Shown in pieces: positions 23,915 through 30,257 of a stretch of DNA of 30,257 nucleotides. The stretch spans positions 1 through 30,257 of the forward strand of contig CAZIHY010000016.1 in the NCBI GenBank assembly GCA_964539115.1, given 5' to 3'. Origin of the DNA: CAKSXP01 sp964539115. Its GTDB lineage: Bacteria > Bacillota > Clostridia > Oscillospirales > Oscillospiraceae. Under the pieces are notes generated by a model that saw only the letters and a program-made list of their open reading frames with translations, had not been told where the DNA came from and searched no databases. Numbering within the stretch: the stretch's first letter is position 1; the number at the start of each line of letters is the position of its first letter. Position numbers and translations under genes: made by a program.

Positions 23915-24190
23915 AATGAAAAACCTGTGATCGAGATTAGTAACCAATGAGGTCAGATCAAAGCGAGCCGCGGACGGTGTGAGCGCGGTTTCCGGACAAT
24001 TGGCGAATGGACTCGTGAGGGCGGCCGAAAGCGGTTATTCCGTGAGTAGTAGCCGACGGGCTTCCGCACCCGTTACCCGGCGGCCCCGCGTGTCGGCGCG
24101 GGAAGCGAGAGGACGCAATATGCGTCAACTTGGGTGGCACCGCAGGATAACAAATCCTGTCCCTTGCAGATCAAGGGACAGGATTTTTTT
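23915..24190 (+). promoter_or_regulatory. Tryptophan T-box riboswitch
   Basis: Stem I pairs GCGAG near 23963-23967 with CTCGT near 24012-24016. The specifier is TGG at 24008-24010 in the pattern GAATGGA. The T-box core GGGTGGCACCGC lies at 24132-24143, and its TGGC fits the GCCA acceptor end of tRNA-Trp (discriminator G). The competing terminator is at 24154-24190. Low levels of charged tRNA-Trp should therefore open transcription into the transporter genes. This gives the only direct evidence for the substrate of the importer downstream. Confidence 0.92.
24154..24190 (+). terminator. Attenuator terminator of the tryptophan T-box
   Basis: A 12-bp perfect stem (24154-24165 with 24173-24184) with loop GCAGATC and seven T residues. 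Confidence 0.92.
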
Positions 24191-24335
24191 GTTACCACGT
24201 AAATGCCGATGAGCCGGCAAAAATCTGAAATTGGGAGAGGACAGATGATGACGCACAGAATAAAACGATGGCGACGTTGATAGGTCGATAAGCAGTGAAA
24301 AAGTAAATATTATAAATCAAAAGGAGTAAAATAAA

Positions 24336-25334
24336 ATGAAAAGGATAAATAAGACGATAAAATCCGTTCTGGTTTCTGTTCTTGCACTTGCGATGCTTTT
24401 CTCCCTTGCCGCCTGCGGCGGTAAGGCTGACGATGGGACGATCAAGATAGCCGTTGTTAAGCAGATGGACCACGCATCTCTCGATGAGATAGCAAATGCA
24501 ATAACCGCTGAGCTTGATAAGATCGCCGCTGACAAGGGCATCACGATCGAGTACGAGGTCTATTCCGGCCAGGGCGAGCAGACGACCCTCAAGCAGATCG
24601 GCGACCAGGCAATCGCTGACAAGGTCGATGCAATCATCCCCATCGCGACCCTCGCGGCCCAGGTCATGACCTCCTGTGCCGAGGAGAGCAAGACCCCTGT
24701 TATCTACGCTGCGATCTCCGATCCCGCTGCGGCTGAGCTGACCGGGATTGACTATGTCACTGGCACCAGCGACGCGCTCAACACGGAATTTATTATCGAC
24801 ATGATGCTGGCACAGAATCCCGACATAACCAAGGTTGGCCTGCTGTACTCCCTGTCCGAGGCGAACTCCGCCGCTCCGATAGCCGATGCGAAGAAGATCC
24901 TTGACGAGAAGGGCATTGCCTACTCCGAGCAGACTGCGGCCACCACAGACGAGGTCATAGCGGCCGCCTCCGCGCTCATCGCCGAGGGCGTCGACGCGAT
25001 CTTCACCCCGACCGACAACATAATCATGGCTGCCGAGCTTGCGATATACGAGGATCTGGCGAACGCCGGGATCCCGCACTACACCGGCGCTGACTCCTTC
25101 GTCCGCAACGGCGCTTTTACCACCTGCGGCGTTAACTATACCGACCTCGGCACCCGCACCGCCGATCTCGCCTACGAGGCGATAACCGGCGATATCTCTG
25201 CCATGGAGGACTACTACCTGATGGACGGCGGCATCATTACCGTCAACACCGAGACCGCCGCGACCCTTGGCATCGATTACAGCGTTTTCGCCGACATGGG
25301 CGAGCTTGTTGAGGTCACGACTACCGAGGACTAA
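24336..25334 (+). CDS. trpX: ABC transporter substrate-binding lipoprotein, tryptophan type
   Basis: The extracellular binding protein of an ABC importer of the ABC_sub_bind family (PF04392 type). The 332-residue product has a lipoprotein signal ending LFSLAAC (Cys 27), a first lobe opening IKIAVVKQMDHASLDEI, and the typical PVIYAAISDPAAAEL and DAIFTPTDNIIMAA segments. AAGGAG lies 8 nt before the ATG. The tryptophan T-box upstream indicates that it binds tryptophan or a precursor, as for streptococcal TrpX. The protein contains no tryptophan at all. Codons here favour C at third position more than neighbouring genes, a sign of high expression. The substrate is inferred from regulation. Confidence 0.88.
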   Translation: MKRINKTIKSVLVSVLALAMLFSLAACGGKADDGTIKIAVVKQMDHASLDEIANAITAELDKIAADKGITIEYEVYSGQGEQTTLKQIGDQAIADKVDAIIPIATLAAQVMTSCAEESKTPVIYAAISDPAAAELTGIDYVTGTSDALNTEFIIDMMLAQNPDITKVGLLYSLSEANSAAPIADAKKILDEKGIAYSEQTAATTDEVIAAASALIAEGVDAIFTPTDNIIMAAELAIYEDLANAGIPHYTGADSFVRNGAFTTCGVNYTDLGTRTADLAYEAITGDISAMEDYYLMDGGIITVNTETAATLGIDYSVFADMGELVEVTTTED

Positions 25335-25364
25335 AACACCGGAAAAGCTATTAATACACGCCGA

Positions 25365-25388
25365 TCCCCCGACATGACTGTCGGGGGA
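25365..25388 (+). promoter_or_regulatory. Intercistronic hairpin between trpX and trpY
   Basis: A 9-bp perfect GC-rich stem (25365-25373 with 25380-25388) with loop ATGACT and no U tail. A second small stem GGGCG-GAA-CGCCC follows near 25420. Such hairpins often protect the upstream message, which would raise the binding protein over the membrane parts. Confidence 0.55.
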
Positions 25389-25462
25389 ATTGGCATAATT
25401 GCCGCATGGCGGCGCTTCGCGGGCGGAACGCCCGTCATTAGTTTTGAGAGGAGAAACAGACC

Positions 25463-26368
25463 TTGCTTTTTATTGTGAAGACTGCTCTGGAGCTGGGGTT
25501 CCTGTATGCGCCGGTTGCAATGGCGCTGTTTCTGAGCTACCGTATTCTTGACATTGCCGACCTTACGACTGACGGCTGCTTCGTTCTCGGCGCGGCTGTG
25601 TCCGTAACGCTGACGGCGGCGGGGCACCCGATCCTCGCGATACCGGCGGCTATGCTCGCTGGCGCCTGCGCGGGATTTATAACGGCCTTTCTCCAGACCC
25701 GTCTGGGCGTGCCGTCCATCCTCGCGGGCATTGTGACCAATACGGGGCTTTACACCATAAACCTTATGGCTATGGGCTGGAAGTCCAATGTCAGCCTGCT
25801 CAAGACGGATACGATCTTCAGCATGTTCAAGGCAACCGGTATCGTCGGCGGGTGGAGTGATATGATACTCGCCCTTGTTGTGCTCGCCGTGCTGACAGTG
25901 CTTATCATACTGTTCCTCGGAACGCACCTCGGCCTGACGATACGCGCCACGGGCGACAACATCGACATGGTGCGCGCCTCGTCCATCAACCCGACCTTCA
26001 CGATCTCTGTCGGCCTGTGCGTTTCGAACGCGATGACCGCGCTGTCCGGCGCTCTGGTCGGGCAATATCAGAACTCCGCCGACATAAACGGCGGAACGGG
26101 CATCGTCGTCATCGGGCTTGCCTGCCTGATAATCGGCGAGACTGTACTCGGCCGCCGCACGGTTGTCAAAGGTGCGATCGCGGCCATCGTCGGCTCCGTC
26201 ATTTACCGCCTTATCTATGCGATAGTGCTTTACACGAAGATAGTCCCCGTAGCGGGGCTCAAGCTAATAACCGCGATTGTCGTTGCACTGGCGATAGCTA
26301 TGCCGACGCTTAAAAAATGGGTTGCGTTCCAGAAGCGCAAGCTCGCCGTCAGAAAAGGGGGAGATTGA
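25463..26368 (+). CDS. trpY: ABC transporter permease, tryptophan importer
   Basis: The membrane channel subunit, 301 residues with eight or so hydrophobic segments, of the family of branched-chain-like permeases (LivM/RbsC type) that pair with ABC_sub_bind proteins. YRILDIADLTTDGCFVLGAAV near the start, LGLTIRATGDNIDMVRASSIN and GTGIVVIGLACLIIGETVLG are the family-typical stretches; the RATGDN segment is the loop that contacts the ATPase. The start is TTG with GAGGAG 9 nt before it. It has three Trp residues, the only ones in the importer. It is 128 bp after trpX and 2 bp before trpZ. Confidence 0.88.
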   Translation: MLFIVKTALELGFLYAPVAMALFLSYRILDIADLTTDGCFVLGAAVSVTLTAAGHPILAIPAAMLAGACAGFITAFLQTRLGVPSILAGIVTNTGLYTINLMAMGWKSNVSLLKTDTIFSMFKATGIVGGWSDMILALVVLAVLTVLIILFLGTHLGLTIRATGDNIDMVRASSINPTFTISVGLCVSNAMTALSGALVGQYQNSADINGGTGIVVIGLACLIIGETVLGRRTVVKGAIAAIVGSVIYRLIYAIVLYTKIVPVAGLKLITAIVVALAIAMPTLKKWVAFQKRKLAVRKGGD

Positions 26369-26370
26369 GC

Positions 26371-27171
26371 ATGCTGGACCTGAAGAATATTACAAAGACC
26401 TTTAATGCCGGGACTGTCAACGAGAAAATGGCTATCGACGGCCTGTCGCTGCATCTTGACAAGGGAGACTTTGTAACAATAATAGGCTCGAATGGTGCAG
26501 GAAAGTCGACGATGCTCAACGCCATATCCGGAAGCTTCTATGTTGATGAGGGCCGCATAGTCCTCGGTGGAAAAGACATTACCTTTGTGCCCGAGCATCG
26601 GCGCAGTCATGTCATCGGCAGACTGTTTCAGGACCCCCTCAAGGGTACGGCCCCCTCGATGACGATCGAAGAGAACCTCGCGCTGGCATATCTGCGTTCG
26701 GGAAAGGGTAACTCACCCTTCAGCCGCATCACAAAGAAGGATAAAGAGTTTTTTGCCGAAAAGCTGAGGCTTTTGGGCATGGGACTTGAGGACAGGATGC
26801 GCCAGCCCGTCGGTTTGCTGTCCGGCGGCCAGCGCCAGGCGCTGACTCTGCTTATGGCGACAATGGTCACGCCGCAGCTTCTGCTGTTGGATGAACACAC
26901 CGCGGCGCTCGATCCCGGTACGGCCGAGAAGGTCCTCAAGCTTACAGAGGAGATAATAGCCCGTGAGAGCATCACCTGCCTTATGGTGACTCATAACATG
27001 AGCCAGGCTCTGCGTCTTGGAAACCGGACCCTAATGATGTCGGATGGAAAGATCGTCCTCGACGTCGCGGGGGAGGAACGCGCCGGAATGACTGTTGATG
27101 ACCTTCTCTCACGCTTCCGCGCGGGTACCGGCAAGGCGCTTGACAATGACAGAATACTTCTCTCGGAATAA
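26371..27171 (+). CDS. trpZ: ABC transporter ATP-binding protein, tryptophan importer
   Basis: The ATPase subunit, 266 residues: Walker A GSNGAGKST at 39-47, Q-loop around LFQDPLKGTAPSMTIEENL, signature LSGGQRQALTLLMA, Walker B LLLLDEHTAALD and the switch His in VTHNMSQAL. GGGGGAG lies 7 nt before ATG 26371; upstream in-frame codons fall inside trpY. The HTAALDP stretch is typical of ATPases paired with ABC_sub_bind proteins. It contains no tryptophan. It completes the T-box-controlled operon and is followed by a strong terminator. Confidence 0.9.
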   Translation: MLDLKNITKTFNAGTVNEKMAIDGLSLHLDKGDFVTIIGSNGAGKSTMLNAISGSFYVDEGRIVLGGKDITFVPEHRRSHVIGRLFQDPLKGTAPSMTIEENLALAYLRSGKGNSPFSRITKKDKEFFAEKLRLLGMGLEDRMRQPVGLLSGGQRQALTLLMATMVTPQLLLLDEHTAALDPGTAEKVLKLTEEIIARESITCLMVTHNMSQALRLGNRTLMMSDGKIVLDVAGEERAGMTVDDLLSRFRAGTGKALDNDRILLSE

Positions 27172-27188
27172 AAACAGAGATTGCTTTT

Positions 27189-27237
27189 GCAGGCAAGATA
27201 TAACGATCGTTATATCTTGCCTGCTTCTTTTTCTTTT
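27189..27237 (+). terminator. Terminator of the trpXYZ operon
   Basis: A perfect 36-bp palindrome (27189-27224, centre CGATCG) followed by TTCTTTTTCTTTT. It faces the end of the convergent TrmH gene. The AT-rich centre (GATATAACG arm) is unusual for a terminator stem. Confidence 0.9.
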
Positions 27238-27270
27238 AAGGAGAAAATGATACGCTATGTTTGATTAAAA

Positions 27271-28104
27271 TCAAAAATTATTATCCTTGCACAGCTGGTA
27301 GAAGGCGACCGCGCTCGCTGCGGCGACGTTCAGTGAGTCCACTCCGTGCGACATCGGGATGCGGACGGTGTAATCGCAGTCGGCGATAGTTCCGGAGGCC
27401 AGCCCGTCGCCTTCTGTACCGAGGATGATCGCCAGCTTTTCCTCGGCGAGGAGCTTTGGGTCGTCAATGCGGACTGAATCCTCACGCAGTGCCATCGCGG
27501 CGGTTTTGAATCCCAGCGAGCGCAGCAGGGCCATGCCGTCCTGCGGCCATGGCGAGTCTTCGTCAATGTACGTCCACGGGATCTGAAACACGGTACCCAT
27601 GCTAACCCTCACGGCGCGGCGGTACAGCGGGTCGCTCCCGGCGTCTGTGAGCAGGACCGCGTCAACGCCCAGTGCGGCGGCGGATCTAAAGATCGCACCG
27701 ATATTCGTCGGGTTCATGACGTTTTCCAAAACGGCGACGCGCCTTGCGTCTTTACATACTTCTCCAACGGAAGGAAGCCGCGGACGGTACATTGCGCAGA
27801 GCGTGCCGCGTGTGAGCTTAAAGCCCGTGAGCTGGGTCAGAACGTCAAGCTCTGCTGTGTAAACGGGTATTCCGCCGCAGCGGTCGATCAGGTGCTTTGC
27901 CTTTCCCTGCGCGTGCTTTGTCTCCATCAGGAAGGACACGGGAACGCAGCCGGCGTCGAGCGCGCGCTCAATTACGAGCGGACTTTCTGCGATGAACATC
28001 CCCTTGTCAGGCTCTCGCCGGTTGAGCAGCTGCACCTCCGTGAGCCGGGCATATACGTCCAGCTCCGGCGCGTCAAAATCGGTTATCTCAATTATATGTG
28101 CCAT
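27271..28104 (-). CDS. TrmH/SpoU family RNA 2'-O-methyltransferase
   Basis: A 277-residue SPOUT-class enzyme that methylates ribose in tRNA or rRNA using SAM, bound in a trefoil knot. An N-terminal substrate-binding domain (MFIAESPLVIERALDAG) precedes the three SpoU motifs: ENVMNPTNIGAIFRSAAALG near 127-146, ILGTEGDGL near 225-233 and IPMSHGVDSLNVAAASAVA near 249-267. AGGA lies 8 nt before the ATG at 28104. The minus-strand promoter is at 28140-28168. The exact RNA target cannot be read from sequence. It is divergent from the AraC gene. Confidence 0.92.
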   Translation of the reverse strand: MAHIIEITDFDAPELDVYARLTEVQLLNRREPDKGMFIAESPLVIERALDAGCVPVSFLMETKHAQGKAKHLIDRCGGIPVYTAELDVLTQLTGFKLTRGTLCAMYRPRLPSVGEVCKDARRVAVLENVMNPTNIGAIFRSAAALGVDAVLLTDAGSDPLYRRAVRVSMGTVFQIPWTYIDEDSPWPQDGMALLRSLGFKTAAMALREDSVRIDDPKLLAEEKLAIILGTEGDGLASGTIADCDYTVRIPMSHGVDSLNVAAASAVAFYQLCKDNNF

Positions 28105-28139
28105 GATTTGTTTCCTGCTTCCAAATCTGTTTTGCGTTT

Positions 28140-28168
28140 ATTATACATTTGCGCGGCGAAAAGCACAA
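28140..28168 (-). promoter_or_regulatory. Promoter of the TrmH gene
   Basis: On the minus strand TTGTGC (28163-28168) and a perfect TATAAT (28140-28145) are 17 bp apart. Confidence 0.65.
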
Positions 28169-28207
28169 CAAAATGAAGATATTTTACAAGCCTTTTGAAT
28201 CGGCGAG

Positions 28208-28216
28208 TGGTACAAT
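28208..28216 (+). promoter_or_regulatory. Extended -10 promoter of the AraC-EamA operon
   Basis: TGG (28208-28210) directly precedes TACAAT (28211-28216), an extended -10 arrangement. No good -35 is seen. The leader would be about 15 nt, just enough for AAGGAGG before ATG 28239. Confidence 0.5.
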
Positions 28217-28238
28217 GCCGAACAAGGAGGAAGAGCTC

Positions 28239-29081
28239 ATGAAAAAAGAAACGAGAACCATTGTCTATGACAGCGAGCTGCGGGTTGAAGCCTACTGCTT
28301 CGAAGGCATTGTACAGCCCTTCCCAAACCATTTCCACGAGTATTATGTAATTGGATATATCGAAAATGGGCAACGCCATCTCTCTTGCAAAAATCGGGAA
28401 TATACGCTTAGGCAAGGCGATATCGTCCTTTTCAATCCGGGTGATAACCATGCATGTGTGCAGAGCGACGGCGGCATGCTGGACTACCGGTGCCTCAATA
28501 TTTCAAAAGAGGTCATGTTGGATCTGGGCGAAGAGATAACCGGTAAACGGGAATTGCCCGGATATTTTCCAAATGTGATCCATGACGAGGAAATATCCTG
28601 CTGTTTGTGCACGCTGCATGAGATGGTTATGCAGGGCTCCCGAGAGTTTGGAAAAGAGGAGAGCTTGCTGCTTCTGATATCGATGCTTATCCAAAGATAT
28701 GGCAGTTCTTTTGAAAACTGCGTTCCGGAATGCAGGGAGGAGATCGAGAGGGCCTGTGAGTTTATGGAGCGACATTATGCTGAGCGGATAGCGCTGGATG
28801 AGCTTTGCCGCTGTGCGGGATTGAGCAGATCGGGCCTGCTTAGGGCTTTTACAAAGTCAAAGGGTGTGACGCCGTATAACTACTTGGAGAATATTCGGAT
28901 CGGGAAAGCAAGACAACTCCTGGAGCAGGGCATGCCTCCCGTTGAGGCGGCGCTGCGTACCGGTTTTTTCGACCAGAGCCACTTTACAAACTGTTTCAGC
29001 CGCTTTATCGGTCTGACTCCGGGCGTATATCGGGAAATCTTTTCGGGAAAAGCGGAGGAGGAAAAGCAGAATGGAGATTAA
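28239..29081 (+). CDS. AraC family transcriptional regulator
   Basis: A 280-residue regulator. An N-terminal cupin-like sensing domain (FPNHFHEYYVIGYIENGQRHLSCKNREYTLRQGDIVLFNPGDNHAC) binds a small ligand. A C-terminal double helix-turn-helix (about 180-275) contains LDELCRCAGLSRSGLLRAFTKSKGVTPYNYLENIRIGKARQLLE and the hallmark FFDQSHFTNCFSRFIGLTPGVYR. AAGGAGG lies 8 nt before ATG 28239; earlier in-frame starts lie upstream of the promoter. Its end overlaps the EamA exporter gene by 11 bp, so it probably controls that transporter in response to the exported compound. Confidence 0.93.
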   Translation: MKKETRTIVYDSELRVEAYCFEGIVQPFPNHFHEYYVIGYIENGQRHLSCKNREYTLRQGDIVLFNPGDNHACVQSDGGMLDYRCLNISKEVMLDLGEEITGKRELPGYFPNVIHDEEISCCLCTLHEMVMQGSREFGKEESLLLLISMLIQRYGSSFENCVPECREEIERACEFMERHYAERIALDELCRCAGLSRSGLLRAFTKSKGVTPYNYLENIRIGKARQLLEQGMPPVEAALRTGFFDQSHFTNCFSRFIGLTPGVYREIFSGKAEEEKQNGD

Positions 29082-29973
29082 AAGCGCCGCAGGACATTTA
29101 TCGGCCCTGCTCACGATCATCATCTGGGGCACTACTTTCATTTCCACAAAGGTTTTATTGACGGGCTTCCAGCCTGTTGAGATTCTGTTTTTCCGGTTTG
29201 TCATGGGCCTGCTCGCTTTGCTTTTGGCATGTCCGCGCAGGCTTAAATGCGCGGGGCGGAAACAGGAGCTTACCTTTGCCGCAGCCGGCCTTTGCGGTAT
29301 CTGCATGTATTACCTGCTGGAAAATATCGCGTTGACCTATACGATGGCGTCCAATGTCGGCGTTATAATTTCGACCGCGCCGTTTTTTACCGCGATCCTG
29401 TCCCGTGTTTTCATGAAGGAGGAAAAGCTGCGGCCGGGCTTTTTCATCGGCTTTGCGGTTGCAATGGCCGGTATTTTCCTGATGAGCTTTAATGGCTCGA
29501 GATTGAAGCTGAATCCTGTTGGAGATCTGCTGGCGCTTGCAGCGGCGCTGGTGTGGGCCTGCTATTCAATACTGACAAGGAAGATCAGCAGCTTCGGATA
29601 TGATACTGTCCTGACCACAAGACGGGTATTTTTCTATGGCGTCCTGTTTATGATACCAGCCCTGTTCCTGTTTGATTTTAAGCCGGGACTTTCCAGGTTT
29701 TCCGACCCGGTTTATGTGTTCAATATTATTTATCTTGGCCTTGGCGCCTCGGCGCTCTGCTTTGTTACATGGAATTACGCGGTGAAGGTGTTGGGCGCTG
29801 TCAAGACGAGCGTTTATATTTACGTTGTACCTGTCATAACCGTTGTGGTGTCGACGCTCATTCTGCATGAGGAAATCACGGTGTTTACGGTGATCGGCAC
29901 TGTTTTAACGCTCGCAGGGCTGTTCCTTTCTGAGAGCAAGATGTTTTTTGGAAAGCATGGCCTTAAAAAATAA
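29071..29973 (+). CDS. EamA/DMT family transporter
   Basis: An inner-membrane permease of 300 residues with ten hydrophobic segments in two EamA repeats (about 8-140 and 152-292), the standard size. Typical elements are IIIWGTTFISTKVLL near the start, ENIALTYTMASNVGVIISTAPFFTAILSRVFMKEE in the first repeat and YVVPVITVVVSTLILHEEIT in the second. Family members export amino acids or metabolites such as cysteine pathway compounds or purines. GGAGGAG lies 10 nt before the ATG, inside the end of the AraC gene. The substrate is unknown; the regulator next to it is the best clue to it. Confidence 0.93.
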   Translation: MEIKSAAGHLSALLTIIIWGTTFISTKVLLTGFQPVEILFFRFVMGLLALLLACPRRLKCAGRKQELTFAAAGLCGICMYYLLENIALTYTMASNVGVIISTAPFFTAILSRVFMKEEKLRPGFFIGFAVAMAGIFLMSFNGSRLKLNPVGDLLALAAALVWACYSILTRKISSFGYDTVLTTRRVFFYGVLFMIPALFLFDFKPGLSRFSDPVYVFNIIYLGLGASALCFVTWNYAVKVLGAVKTSVYIYVVPVITVVVSTLILHEEITVFTVIGTVLTLAGLFLSESKMFFGKHGLKK

Positions 29974-30013
29974 AAAGTGTGTAATAATGACAGGAACCCG
30001 CCGTTATTATGGT

Positions 30014-30105
30014 AAAAAAGTCGGAGCAAGCGATATAGAGCTTGCTCCGACGTGTAATATCACAACATTATAGATGCCGCCGCCTTCAGGCTGGAGAAAC
30101 GGCGG
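30014..30105 (-). ncRNA. Structured tandem element, copy A (candidate small RNA on the minus strand)
   Basis: A 12-bp perfect stem (30020-30031 with 30040-30051) with an 8-nt loop is joined to a conserved block at 30052-30095 that ends in a small hairpin GCC-TTCA-GGC. A CCGCC/GGCGG pair (about 30079-30083 with 30101-30105) encloses that hairpin. Six A residues before the stem make TTTTTT on the minus strand, so on that strand the stem is a classic intrinsic terminator. A second copy lies 116 bp to the right. I know no family that matches, and the direction is inferred from the T run. Confidence 0.5.
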
Positions 30106-30130
30106 AATGAGTGAGAGATGATTTTTTATG

Positions 30131-30210
30131 AAAAAGTCGTCGCGAACTATATGCAGTCCGCGATGACGTGTAACATCGAAACACTAAAGATGCCAATGCT
30201 TTCAGGTTTG
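30131..30210 (-). ncRNA. Structured tandem element, copy B
   Basis: The same plan as copy A: a 12-bp stem (30136-30147 with 30156-30167; one G·U and one A·C mismatch), an 8-nt loop sharing ATAT, then the block GTGTAAYATC...AACAYTAWAGATGCC...GCYTTCAGGYT (30168-30208). Paired positions differ from copy A but keep pairing. Five A residues before the stem give TTTTT on the minus strand. Confidence 0.5.
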
Positions 30211-30218
30211 CGCCAAAA

Positions 30219-30253
30219 CCAAATCACAACCCAGCGCAGCGGTTGTGATTTGG
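30219..30253 (-). terminator. Terminator-like hairpin at the right edge
   Basis: A 13-bp perfect stem (30219-30231 with 30241-30253) with a 9-nt loop; on the minus strand it is followed by TTTT. It may end a leftward gene beyond the window. Confidence 0.5.
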
Positions 30254-30257
30254 AAAG

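Noticed and set aside
30014..30210. Self-cleaving ribozymes in the tandem element
   Set aside because: No hammerhead CUGANGA core, and no pistol, twister or HDV core could be recognised on either strand.
30014..30253. A CRISPR array at the right edge
   Set aside because: Only two diverged copies exist, spacing and length are wrong, and the identity lies in structure rather than in short exact repeats.

Overview
The window looks like chromosomal DNA of a gut-type Clostridia, probably Oscillospirales or a close relative. The evidence is moderately GC-rich coding DNA with AT-rich promoters, consensus TTGACA/TATAAT promoters, strong GGAGG ribosome binding sites, GTG and TTG starts, T-box leaders, and the conserved Firmicutes order yqhY-nusB-xseA-xseB-ispA-dxs-tlyA-nadK-argR-recN. 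No 16S or other phylogenetic marker was compared, so the taxonomic placement is inference. No tRNA, rRNA or CRISPR array was found.

Left part (1-7.8 kb). A heterodimeric ABC exporter operon runs leftward and is cut by the window edge. Divergent from it, a MATE efflux pump runs rightward from a perfect -10 box that leaves almost no leader. Then come a secreted metzincin/M64-like lipoprotein whose HExxH motif has lost its catalytic Glu, and a second lipoprotein gene broken by a one-base deletion. A hairpin terminator and a 13-codon peptide that look like the left end of an IS3-type element separate these from gapA.

Middle (7.8-19.8 kb). gapA reads leftward. Divergent from it is a cytosolic PAS/HATPase protein with no phospho-acceptor His. 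Next is the housekeeping run: an Asp23-family protein, transcription antitermination (nusB), exonuclease VII (xseA, xseB), isoprenoid precursor synthesis (ispA, dxs), an rRNA methyltransferase (tlyA), NAD kinase, the arginine repressor and recN. Most neighbours overlap or lie a few bases apart. A small cysteine-rich protein gene overlaps the end of recN.

Right part (19.8-30.3 kb). A promoter-bearing gene remnant precedes a tyrosine T-box and tyrS. An ECF sigma factor and its membrane-anchored partner follow. A tryptophan T-box (specifier TGG, acceptor-pairing TGGC) then controls an ABC importer best read as trpX-trpY-trpZ; its binding protein and ATPase contain no Trp. A TrmH/SpoU RNA methyltransferase (minus strand) and a divergent AraC regulator-EamA exporter pair follow.

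The most unusual signal is at the right end: two tandem copies of a structured element, each with a 12-bp hairpin whose paired positions covary between copies, joined to a conserved unpaired block. Read on the minus strand, each copy ends like a small RNA with its own intrinsic terminator. I could not assign it to a known family.
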